The translations under genes were made by a program, and so were the position numbers. A stretch of 43,419 nucleotides of DNA, from assembly GCF_000003605.2 (NCBI RefSeq), contig NW_003135346.1:271280-314698 (forward strand). Reading direction: 5' to 3'. The notes beneath the pieces were generated by a model. That model was not told the DNA's origin. It saw only the letters and a program-made list of their open reading frames with translations, and ran no database searches. Positions 1 through 12,800 of this stretch are shown piece after piece (within the stretch, counting starts at the first letter, position 1; each line of letters opens with the position of its first letter). Source of the DNA: Saccoglossus kowalevskii. Lineage: Eukaryota; Hemichordata; Enteropneusta; Harrimaniidae.

Positions 1-265
1 TTCGAGTTTAAAAAAATTGTGAGCTGGCTGGAGCCTTCATCCCTTGTCTATTTCTTATACTAGATACCAGCCGATACCCCCCCCCCCGCTCATAGAGACT
101 GTGTATTACAGTTGATTATAGTTACTGGGCTCCCTGTGGTATCACTCGATTTAATAAGTCTTATACTTTTGGGTTGAACCACCAACAACCACAAGGGGGT
201 AGCAATCAGCTAATTGCCTTCTTGTTCATTCGAGTAAATTGCCGACAAAATGCTAAGATTGAAAA

Positions 266-345
266 CTTGTAAACGTGTAAAATACATTGTTTATTTACAT
301 GAAATTCGAACACGCGCTACGCGACGACCACCGCGCTTTAAAGAA
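266..345. repeat. Truncated copy of the TTAA/GTCGTC MITE family
   Basis: It carries AAAATACATTGTTTATTTAC, ATGAAATTCGAACACGCGCT and GCGACGACCACCGCGCTTTAA, the reverse-complement half of the element seen at 21279-21416. The other half is missing. Confidence 0.55.
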
Positions 346-599
346 TTGTCAGTGCGTCTTCTGACACATAATCCCCCCTTAACAAGACATATCTAACTAA
401 GTAACGCTCCTGAATAAATTCAAAGAATTGTCATGGTAACAGGTAGATAGAAAACTGTAGAGGGGTTTCAGTGATCGTCGCGATGCATCGTGGTCTATGC
501 AACTTAAAAAAATGCGTGTACATTACATTGCAATATTTCAACGTGATATTTGCCGTTCTTTAAAAACACGCAAACAACGAAAATAATGTACTCAATCGG

Positions 600-846
600 G
601 AGTACCGGGCCGCTGCCAGATATTCAACCAATCAGATGCCGATTTGTGGAGTAGTATTCAACGTCACCAACAGGTCAGCTGTGGGAGGTGCGGTGTCTCA
701 TTACAGACTTCCGCCTCTTTGTGGATCAACAGCGTTTAGTTCTCTATGAAAGGATGGTCCGCGATCACTGAACATTCACAACCACTGAATGAAACGTACC
801 GAAATAAGTTGTCGAAAGTGAGTTCCGATTTCATCCCAGCACAGTT
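600..846 (+). promoter_or_regulatory. Putative promoter/5'UTR region of the receptor gene
   Basis: This is the stretch directly upstream of the signal-peptide exon. A CCAAT-box sequence (ACCAATCAG) lies at 627-635, about 210 bases before the start codon. I see no clear TATA box in the proximal segment, so the transcription start is not located. The start ATG at 847 has a G at -3, an acceptable initiation context. Confidence 0.3.
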
Positions 847-898
847 ATGAAGACAGAAGTTCCCGCATTGCTGTGCATTCTTTTATGTGCGTCCTACG
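847..898 (+). CDS. Receptor exon 1: signal peptide
   Basis: Encodes [17 protein letters not shown] plus the first base of a Gly codon. This is a classic secretory signal: a charged N-region, a hydrophobic Leu-rich core and small residues near the end. The donor is G|GTACGT (phase 1). The next exon begins [10 protein letters not shown], so cleavage probably falls near the junction. The link to exon 2 across a 4.0-kb intron is inferred from phase match, signal-peptide character and lack of another coding start before exon 2. Confidence 0.75.
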
Positions 899-3800
899 GT
901 ACGTAACAGCTATCATGTACGTTAGTATTCTGGGTGACTGCTCCGCTTCCGCAAAACAACCCAGCTACTCAGTTCAACACGTTGCTCCATAGTAACCTCA
1001 CTGTACCAACACTTTACAGGGCTTATCATTCCAATCACGTAGACGGCATTTATCACATTCGTATCTGTCACTTTCACTGTGTCTTATAAATCAGGTCATT
1101 GACCTAATTATAGACTACTAGTTTGGAGACTCGCGGATATGTGAATGGAACATGAGTGTAGCGTGATTCATTGTATCTCAGGCTTCCGGTACGATTCCAC
1201 GTTATTATATTTCCCATGAACCGTTCATGCGTGGTAACTCGAGACCCGGGACAGTGGACATAATATACGGAGTAAGGTTGTGTACGTTTATTCCGTGTTG
1301 GAATTTCCAACCACCCCGTTGCTTATATGAAACAGATGTAAACACTGGCTTAGTTGTAACGCCTGTAAAATATCCCAATTACTGTTGATAGTTTGCATCA
1401 AATATAGTATCAATCGTTGCTCAAAGTAACGTTTTAAAATCGCCAGAGGTTTTGGACAGTCGCCATTTTTTTTTTCAATAGCACATGTGCACATGTTAAA
1501 GGAGAACATAAGAACAATCATAACAACCACAAAATTGAATAATTAATATATTCAATAACAGAACATATATACGCGCAATTAGGTGGAAAGCAAAGAGAAT
1601 AAGTTAAACAATATTATGTTAATTCTCTGTGGTTCTATTTTTCCAAGTAGAAGTTAAAAACCCGGCAACAAATAAATATAATAGACTGTGCTCAGACGGG
1701 CACCCTGGCGAAATTCCGCCCCAAAAACGCGTCAACAATTCGGGAATTCCGACCATTAGTTCATACCTTTTTTTAACCGTGCCTGACTTGTGTGGGGGAA
1801 TGCAGTTAAAAACCGGACTCCTTGAGCGGGGGTATACAAATGTCAGACACGGAGACAGCAATTCGTCTAAGAAACTAATAAACTAATGGTTTATTCAACA
1901 GCGAATGCTGGAACATAGTAACGAGTTACAAACTGAAGAAATACATATCGAGAAGCGTGTGTTTCATTCTTATATACCCTTAAATCGAACGTCATAGGAA
2001 ACATAGCCCACAAAAACAGAGTGAAAAAAGGCGGGAAAGCTTGAAGGACAAACTTACGATCAGTGATTGGCCATGTCTATGAAAATACTATGTCGTGATT
2101 GGCTCTATAAATACCATGGTAACAAGACTAATTAAACACACGTAATTAACAAGAGGATTTACTTTTAGAATCCGGCTGGCTAATATAAAAGGCTGATATA
2201 TAAACTATTAGTATCACAGCTGGTACTACATGAAACGGGTGTGGAGTCGCTTGTCCTTGAATTTCATATAACTCGGAGTAACTTTCTCCGACAACTTAAG
2301 CTGTTGTCCAGGGACTGTTGGCCTATGTTTACATGGGGCGTGACTAACGGACATTACGTCTTCCAATTATGTACAAACTTAGTTTATACAATATTATTAT
2401 TTGAAGCCACTGCTTGTTACATTATTTGGCGTGTGCCCAATAATTCGAATATACGTATGTTTCTGTCTCGGCTCAGTCTTATTGTATTATTGTTTATAAA
2501 ACCAGGAGCCAAAATATCAAGTATTTTCCGCTTTAATCGTGCAGCTTTTTGTGTGTGGAACTTAAGAATAGATTGAGCATTGTTTACGAAATAAAATGAA
2601 ATATACTTAGAAAAGGAAATATGAATTCCAACAAGTAAATCCGAGCCGTAAATCACCAGGGAACCTAAAACTACGCACGTTTTTATTCTTTCCTGTTATT
2701 CCAATTTGTATCAGAAGATATATTTACAAACCCGGAAGAAAATTCCCCAGAAAATTAACGTCGGCAGCTGCGACTTCCTTGTACAATATGTCATACCAAC
2801 CGATTTGTCGATCTATGTGCAAACGACAGCCCTTGTTCTCTTGTCCGCTTATGCTAATGGTTATACTTTTATAGGACTTGTCGTTTGTTATCGTAGATAG
2901 GTCTACGCCATCGATGCCATATTGATAACACTGAGACATGAAGGCCCGTCTGAACACAGTAATAGAGGCGGAGCTATTATGTTTATTCAACGTCCGGGTT
3001 TTCTATGCTAATCAGTGCTATACATGTACAGACATACAGACACAGTTTGGTTTTTCGATAACGATGCAATAGGCAACCTGTACTATTTATTACCAAAACG
3101 ACTCCAGTGTAAAAATACAGCGGTAAGAAAATGTCCGATTGAACATGAACGCGGTAAAAACAGAAATTGAACTGCACTGCACGCTAGCAGAAGTTAAACA
3201 AACACTGATTGTTCAATGCCGAACATGTGCGGACGCAGATTGACCCTAATTAACATAATTTATGCATTACACGTGGATATCGGCAATATCACCGTAACAT
3301 CGAATATTACGATAATAACTCCGAAATTAATAACAATATTAATGTTCGGGACAAATCTCCCAGTCGACACACTGTTTAACTAATGTATACTGTAAAGGGG
3401 GTAATTATTCACTGGGTTTAAATTTAGCTTATTTCGCTGACTGGAAAAATGCGCTAAATTAAAACACAGTGAATATGTAAAATTTAGCATAGAACACATT
3501 ATCTTAATGACGAAACCGTGAATTTAATACCCACTGAATATGCCTGAAATGGTAAATCAGTGAAATTTAAACCCAGTGAAAATTAGTCATTTTACAGTAT
3601 TTTCCAACATATATTCCACGAAATCAACATCATTTCTGGGAATGCAACATAATTTATTATTGACCAAACAACATCAGAGTGTACATATGTGTTTAGTGCA
3701 TAGTTTCTTTTCGTTGATTTGTGTTTTCTGTTTTACGACAATTTTGGTCATCAAAGAAATACAGCACTAACTGCATATCTGCATTATTACTGAACGCCAG

Positions 3801-6800
3801 TAAAGTGGCGAATATTTTGTGAATTTATGTTCATTTAATTCACCATTTATCATCGTTATGATGTTCTATAGTCGTATCATGGTGCGGAGAACAGACCAAT
3901 CAATCTCGGCACCTGCCAAGCGTTGGGAACTGGTCGGAGCGAGCCTGTATGATGCGTCATTAGGGCACAATTAACTATAGAACAGACGACCCCTAAGTAA
4001 ATAAAATAATAGGTAAATAAAACATTGAAAATAAATACATAAATAAATAAAAATAAATAAATAATAAATAAGTCCGCGACAAATACGCATTTTCGATATA
4101 ACATGCAATGAGTTAGTTTTATCAGTGTTCTTAGTGAAGTTGTGAATTTGTTATCAAATCTAATAGTACTGACCCAAACTCGGGTGACTTTGACTTCACG
4201 AAATGTAGTTTACAACACAACAACACATTGGCGGATTTAGATGGAGGCCGAGCCCCCCCCCCCCCCATTTTTAATACCCAACAGGGCTTCGCGCCATCGG
4301 CGCTCGCGAACTTGGCCTTAGGCCAACTTATCGCCCCCCCCCCCATTCCAGAATCCTAGATTCTCCCCTGCAACAAATATTTCATTGGGTCATGCACGGA
4401 GTTTGTCATTTTAAATCTTATCTTTGAGAACAAACTGAGACGTTACCAAGCTTTAATTGGGTATTTTTTAGGTGATTGGAAGTCGTCGAAGGAGTCGGCG
4501 GCGGTAATTAGTGCAAGTCGCGCTCAGGTCAAATCTCATACAGTCGTCGCGCCGGGAATGTGCGACATCTATGTTGATAAACATTGATTCTCCCACAATC
4601 CAGTGCGTTCTTCTAATGAAAATCACGAGTACGAGTTTTTGATCTGGGCGCAACGTGCACTAGTTACCACCGTTGAGTTCTTCAGTGTCTTCCAATCAGC
4701 AAAGAAATATAATTACATAGTTAAAACTTACTCAGGTCTCAGTTTGTACACGTTGATCTCGCAACAGTGAAAGTCGCCATCTTTGTTTACATGAGACTCG
4801 TGTCTCGCATATGCGTAACGAACATCGACTTTTAACCTCAGCTTTGCGTCATGGATGTTTAATAAGACTATTCTCATTATCTGTATATAGGTTCGTTTTC
4901 TCAGTCTACAAACACTGGTTTACTGTGGCTGTCGGTGGACACACCCATATCCTCTAGCTCAGTATCAGGTGTGCGGTTTTCGCGAGGGCCCGGCCAAGCG
5001 ATATACGATAACGTCACTTCGCCACCTACTACTCTTATATCCGGAACTTCCGTCAAGGTAAGCATAAACTATGATTATGAAGACCAGCTCTTATTCTGGA
5101 CGGAAACTACTACCCGCAGTGTTTACAGAACTGAACTCCAGTCTGGGAATTATGTGAGCACCCCTATATATTCTGGAACGTCCTCGCAGGCAGAGGGACT
5201 GGCTGTAGACTGGGTTTCTAAAAACGTGTATTGGACCGATGCAGCTTATAACTGGATTATGGTGTCGGAATACAGCGGGGCGTATGCACACCAGTTAGTG
5301 TTAACCGATATTGACCGCCCTAGAGGCATCGCTGTCCATCCAAGCAGAGGGTAAGAAACACACAATATATTAACAACATTTTAAGTTGATGCATGTAAAT
5401 GAATTTCATTACAAAGTGTAACAATTACCATAAACGTATACTGTAAATTAATTTAGTTGCTAGACAACTCAATAACTTGTATTACATACATAATGTCTGC
5501 TTCGTTTAATTGATTTAGTTGGTACGGAGTGAAGCAATAATTGCGTTACACTTACATTTTTCCTAATTAGGAAATTGGGCTGGTTTGGTTGTGCGTTTGT
5601 TTGTTGATTTGAAACGCGTCCAATATTGATTTTTTTCTGATGCGAATACAAATACGGATAAAGTGGCGTATTCTTTGCATGTATCTTTCTAAATTTACAC
5701 GTTTGATATGAATCACTGTGTAAGGCGTTATTCACCACTAAGCTGAATTCTTGGTGCGCGTGCATGACAATCACTCACACATTTAGGCGCGCTTGAATGG
5801 AAAGCGTTTCGTAATTGGCGCGTAGAAGAAACAGTCACGCTATTATGTCCTGCGCCGTAGTTGTGATGCTAATTCTAATTAAACAATTTCTCTAACTATT
5901 CACTTTACACTTTATGTTGATGAGGTTTATTAGTATTTGTACTTAACTGCAAAATTAACAATATGTATATTATTCAAAAAAAGGCTGCTTTTCTGGTCGG
6001 ACGTTGGGACAAGCCCTCGGATTGAAATGGCTAATTTGGACGGTACTGGTCGACAAATTCTTGTCAGCAAAGAGAGAAATGGAGTACAAAGTATAAAATC
6101 TCCAAACGGGATAACAATTGATTACAATTCGAACAGGTAATCTTTCAATTAAATGACCGTAGAACACTACGATAAAGACTTTCCCTTTTCGACATTGTGA
6201 AATTCGTTCGTTTTTATGCAGAAAAATACACTATTTTTACTAAATAAAATCATATTTATTAAAGTTATTGTTCATACATGAGTTGTTGAACACACTACAT
6301 AGTTTGTAATTTCATTCAGCTTCTTTCAGTCATAACTCAAGACAAAAAAAGACAAAAAAGAATATAGAAAATTATTATTTTTCTATAATATTCTTGTGTA
6401 ATTGGTAATTACGAAAAGTATTTATGGGTGCATAGGGAACACATTTTGTTATCAAATATTCTTAATATAACATTTCTGAATTATCCCCCCAAAAAACGAA
6501 AGAATGTCACAATGTCGAAAACGGAAAGTCTTAATCGCAGTGTTATAGACCGAAATGGCCACCGATATTTCGTTGATCGATAGCCACGAGACTTTGTCGC
6601 GTCCATGATAATCAGTGAAGAGACCGTAACACCATTTATGGTACAAAAGCCAAATCTCGTATCCTTCTCGCATTCAACGAGATCTCGGCGGCCATTTGCG
6701 TTTATTTTCAATTGCATATGTACGCCACGATTCCTGAAACTCTGACACACACTGTAGTAATTGTTTGTGAAGTTACCTATCGAGCAAAAGAATGTGAATG

Positions 6801-9800
6801 TTTATTACCAAGTGTCCCATTCGTCATTTGTTACTTACATGTTAGTTAATGCACTATTTAAACATGTGAACTCAAAGCTGTTTCTGTAGTTAGCAGACAT
6901 AAATCATATATACAATGGTGGAATTGAATCGGTTGAATATTCATGCATTTTAAACGTATTACGTCAGCAATCTACTATCATACCTGATTATTCGTATGAC
7001 CTAATTGATCCCTTTGTTGCATACTAAAAATACTTTTATTGTTTCAGATTGTATTGGGTTGATCAAGGTTTAAAATCGATTAAGTCGATAAGCTGGAATG
7101 GTGTTAACTACATCATCAGTATGATACTAACTGAAATTAACTTTGTGTTTCCCTTCGACATTACCCTGGACGAGGTATGTGTAGTTACTGTTATACGGCA
7201 ATCTAAATAATCACTCAAGTCGTTTTATACTCTAAAATCACAACTGATATTTTATTAGCTCCGCTGTCGACTTTGCCGGGCGGAGCTTAGCATATGAGTG
7301 ATTGTTTGTCGGCGTTCGTCGTCGTCGTCCAGTGTCCGTCCGTCGTCCGGTGTCCGTCCGTCGTTAATTTTTCGAGTTCTTCTTGAAAACTACAAGCCTG
7401 AATGCTTTGATACTTGGTGTATATGTAGCTTGGGCAGACCTCTCTTAGATTTGTTCATTTCATGATGATATCTTCAATTCTTCAATTTTTGTTCATATTT
7501 TTGTCATTTTGGGTGAAAAGTGATATTTTTGACTTTTTGTTAGAAACCGCAAGTTCGATTGCTTTGATATTATACATATAGATAGTACAGGTAGACCTTT
7601 CTCAGATTTGTTCATTACTAATAATATCTTCAGTTGTTTAATTGCTTAAAGCGGAGCTATCTCTGCCGAGAGGCTGCTTGTTTCAATATTACTATCCAGG
7701 GGTAGGCATTACATAAATAATAAATCTCTGATACATAATCCGTGTAATTAAAACGGAGTTTACTATAAATTTGAATTTAATACTGTTTTGTTTCATTGTC
7801 GCAGAACTATTTTTTCGTCAGTGATCACCTGTCTGGTGTTGTATGGATAATAAGCCGTTCAAACACTTCCAATCGAAGAGCCATATCCGCCGGTTCTAAC
7901 ACTGGTACACTGGGAATTACGTATTATTCGCCATTAAGACAAGCACACATGACAAGTAAGTGACATCTATGAAGCGTCTTGAACCATAACAAAAATGTGA
8001 TATTTTTGTTAGCTCTGCTGTCGACTTTGTCGAGCGGAGCTTATCATATGAGTGATTGTTCGTCGTCGTCCGTCATTGTCCGTGTCAATGTTTTACTTTT
8101 TCGACTTCTTCTTGAAAACTACAAGACTGAATGCTTTGATACTTGGTGTATATGTACCTTGGTTCATTTCATGATGATATCTTCAATTCTCTAATTTTGG
8201 TGAATATTTTTGTCATTTTTTGTAAAAAGTGATTTTTTCGACTTCTTGTTGAAAACCACAAGTCCAATCGCTTTGATATTGTACATATAGGTACTACATG
8301 TGGACCTCTCTCAGATTTGTTCATTTTGTGATGATATATTCAATTCTCTGATTTTGATGAATATTTTTGTAATTTTTGGTAAAAAGTGTTATTTAAGTCC
8401 GATTGTTTTTATATTACATATATAGGTACTACATGTGGACCTCTTTCAGATTTGTTAATTTCGTGGTGATATCTTCAATTATCTAATTTTGATGATTATT
8501 TTTGTCATTTTTGGTGAAAAGTGATATTTTTGAATCCTTGTTGAAAGTCCGGTCGCTTTGATACTATACATTTTGTTCATTTTCTAATGATATCTTCAGT
8601 TCTTAATTGAAATGTGCATTGCTAACAGCGGAGCTATCTCAGCCGACAGGCTGCTTGTTTAATTAAAAAATGTATAAAAGTAGGATACCAAGCACATTTT
8701 TTATACATTTTTTTGTGAATTTAGATTATTTACCGATTGTTCGAATTGAAATTCGTGACTGACTGATTGCTCAACATCCCTTCGAAAATGTGTTCTTAAT
8801 TCGTTGGGCATCTTTAAGTTTGAGTGCGAGATAACAATATGTTCTTTAATATATAACTTATTATTTAATTCTAGGTACTTGCTCTGATAACAATGGTTTA
8901 TGTGACCAAATGTGTGTAGGAGTTGCTAGTGGTCGTACATGTTTGTGTGCCAAAGACCATGTGCTAAATGCCGATGGTAGAACATGTGACAGAAGTAAGT
9001 TAAACAATGAAACATGAAAACATAAATGATAATCGACACCAAGAATTCCTCGGCTTCGAATCGTAAAGAACCGCAAAAACTTCGAGGGGAGGTAGTTCTC
9101 TATCCTAAATCATTGTGCATTAAATATTCTCACAGTTTTAAAAAATTGAAGTACATTTTAATATCCTAGAAATCCTTCCTGGTGGTTCGAAAACCTTTTT
9201 TAGGTGTTTTAGAACCACCAAGACGTCTGTTATTCCTCAAGATAAATACCGATAAATACCGATAAATACCGCACAATTAAATAGTGTTACTTCAAAATCA
9301 TGGTCTAATCATTGAATATTCACAACGTAAATATTGTTATCAAAAATGTTCCTATGGATACACAGACATTCTAGTTTTGTATATGCATTTTGGTTTTCTT
9401 AGCTATGGTAATTGCCGTATATCATTATATCATTTCAATCATCAAATTTGTTTGCCATAATGACACTTACTCGCGTACGGTCGCCGAGTTTTAGCGGGGC
9501 TGTTTGCGTTTCTGTTTTCGTAACCATTCCTCCAGTGGGAAGTATTACCCAACTGTGTTAAATTATTCATGTTTTACGCCATGAAAGTACGTGTTTGCGG
9601 GTTATTAAAAATAGTCTGTTGATTTATGTGCAATGACAAAGAACCATAGAATATTTACATCCTACCATATAAATGCGAATTCCGAATATGGAACGATTAC
9701 GCGCGTGAGAGTCCTCTAATAATAAAAACAAACATGGCTGCCACCAGGGTTTGACTGGACTCCACACGAAGGAATTCGCTGATTCTGTTCTAAACTTTTT

Positions 9801-12800
9801 GGATTTCGGCATTCCCATGATGTACCATTGGAAGGAAAAGATGTATAATAATAAGGTTATTACGAAGATGCCTCAAAGTATGCACTCAGACAGTACTCCG
9901 CGACGGTCGACACACCCGCTGTACTGTCTTCGTGCATACTTTGAGGTATCCTCGTAATAACCTCATATTACATTAATATCACTGCTAGTATTTTTTTCTG
10001 ATATAATCCGACTTAGGACAATATATGATATTGGCTTAAGGTTTCAAAATACTTTAAACACCTCAATATAATATTTTACACTGTGTACAGTAACAGGCTA
10101 TTCGTTTTCGTTTCTACAGACACCCATATGATCACGGGACATCAGTTATTGTTTGCAATTGCAAATGGTGTATACAAACTACCAGTGAATTTTGGCCACT
10201 CTCAGCAGTCCCAGAATATAACTCAGATCATATACAATATGAATGTTTTCACAATGGACTATGTATATGAATATGACATGTTGTATGCGTACGATGACAA
10301 TTCCAAGTCAATTGTACGGACAGATTTAAGAGAAGGTACAACCAGAACGGCAATAATAACTGGTGTTAATAATATACAAGGTAATTAAATATACTATATA
10401 GTGTTTATTGGACGTACAGTATGACGTGTAATATTAATGAGTCGTTATAAGTGGCGTACTTACAGTTTTGAAACACCAATCACCACTGCTCAGTACATAT
10501 ATTTCTCTCACTAAGTTTATCTTGATTTTTGAGATAGGTAGCTTGGGTATGATGAATGAATGATTGAATGAGTGAATGAAATTGGTTAGGCATGCAATTC
10601 AGTAAAATCACTTGGTTGTCTGGGCGGTATCTTTTAAAACGTTTGTAGGCCTGTTATTCATGTTTTTCTTGTATTGTTTTAGGAATTACAATCGATTGGT
10701 TAGCGAACAACATTTACTATAGTGATTCTGAAAATATAGCCATCTACGTGTGTACAACAGACGGCCGGTTCTGCTCGCCTATTATAAGTGATAATATCCA
10801 GCAACCTAGAGGGATCGCAGTACACCCAGAGAAAAAGTAAGATGATGATTAAATTGTGTCCCAAACATTTGCTGGCGGGGAACATAATAAAAGCACTACG
10901 GGGATTTCCGGGAATTCGATGCCACAACCACTCATATGAGATCAATTACAACCAAGGACGAAATAGCATGTCATTTTTCATGTACGCTGACACTAACAAA
11001 ATTGTATATTATTTATAGGATTGTTGTTGTATTTTGTTATTTATTTTTGTTATGTTTCGCATTCGTGGATATCACTATGCTAGCGTCAAGCATATTTGAC
11101 ACAGAAACAAACAAATACTAGTAGTGGAGCACCATTGACGAGTATGTCGGTAACAAGCGTTTACTACACTCACCGCCTATAAATAACGGTCATGCAGCAT
11201 GTTTGGTGCTTGTGCATAAATAACACTCATATAGTCAGTACGCTATTGTGTCTGTGTATATGTATTTTGTTAATGGGTTCGTAGATTCATTTAAGCATGT
11301 ACTATTTCATCCTCCTGTTATCGCATACTATGTTTATTGTTGGCTTCTGTAAGCTGATTCAGGGCATTATGTGCGCCTTTAAATAGTGAAAGTAGCAAAT
11401 ATTGGTGATCTATTAAATTACTTAATTATTTGATTCATATTTTGCCTCTTTGAAATGGGCTCTTGACTAATCTTGATTTTTGCATTAGGTTATTCATTCA
11501 TGGTGTATTCATGGTGTGACAAAAAAGTAACATATGTATTTGGTTCGTAGGTACCTATTTTGGGCTGACAGCGGCAGTGTCCCTCGAATCGAGCGATCAG
11601 GTCTGTCTGGTCGACAGCGAAAGAATCTGGCAAGTGCTGGCCTTGTGCGCCCCACGTCTGTAACTATTGATTTTTCCAAACAAAGGTAAGACGCTACGTA
11701 AATTGTTGCTACAGTATTTGTAGAACACCGATTATTCATTCACGTCTACTTTTTTTTAAATCATATGCATTTGTATCCATTTTTAAAAACACTTTTCATC
11801 AACTTTTGTTTTCATTATTCAGACAAATTCCCAAACAGTAAAATTCCTGATTGAAAAACAAGCGTGATTAAAATTAAATAATAATGTTTTTAAATCGGGA
11901 GAGTCACATGCGCATGCGTCAGTTGGCCATGGCGTGTCATTGTTTACAAACAAGCGTCCACCCATAAGCCTTTGCGTTTTTAGCGCGTGTTGTTATCGTC
12001 GCTTGGGACTCAATTCCCGCGCGTGCGCAGGTGATGACCCTCTGTGCTAAAACAATGCGTTTTATTAAAAAACATGAAAGGTGCGTTTCTGATTTACGGG
12101 TAGAATGGTACATATAAATGCTGACGTAAGTTTTACATCAACTATTTCAGGGTATATTGGGTAGACTCAGGACAGTTTGTAGTTTTCTCTTCTGACTACG
12201 ATGGTAATGGTAAGCAATCTGTGTACGGTGCTAACAGTGACGTGGCGGGAATAGCTATATTCCAGGTAACCACGTGACAAATATATACCAGAGCTTAATC
12301 AGAATTATTCACTGAAATCTCGTTAGACGCGAGAGCTTGTTTTGTTTTGTTTAAACCCCTGGGACTGACCTGAATTTTGGGTGAGAGTGCTCCACAAGCA
12401 GTTGAAAACTAGGCCCTCAGTGGATTCACATTGAAGGCGATTTTTAGCGAGTATGCCAAAAAATGTAATACATTTTGCTAAAATGGCCGAAAACCTTAAA
12501 ATTGGAGTCAAAAAATCGGCGCATGCCCGTATACTATGGGAGTCTACCTACCCACACCACCCAACCCACCCCAGGCTCTTAAATATAGTGCATATTGTCG
12601 CCCGTCATCGTAACAGGCAAAATACCTTTGTTACGTTCTTCAGAGGACGCGAAGATGGCAATAAGAGGAACCGTCACTATTGGAGACATAAAAACAAGTA
12701 CCATGGTTCTCAATATTATTTAAATGTGCCAATTTATCATATCATATATATCGAACTAGTTTCAAATTGGTAGTTTTCATGTGTTCTTGGCATGAAATGT

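Larger units (their letters stand above)
899..4890 (+). other. Intron 1 (about 4.0 kb) with repeat elements
   Basis: This is the first intron of the receptor gene. It holds an inverted-repeat element at 3388-3599, an AT-rich TAAA microsatellite at 3996-4071, poly-C tracts near 4253-4266 and 4334-4344, and a fold-back element at about 4433-4830. Short open frames (for example around 2241-2576) have no domain signature and no splice support, so I see no coding exon here. Confidence 0.6.

Noticed and set aside
1629-1886. 85-residue forward frame in intron 1
   Set aside because: It is in intron 1 of the receptor, lacks homology to any module, and both strands are open over the same bases.
2097-2112. 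ATTGG followed by TATAAAT, promoter-like
   Set aside because: No coding exon or RNA gene follows at a sensible distance; such AT-rich matches are expected by chance here.
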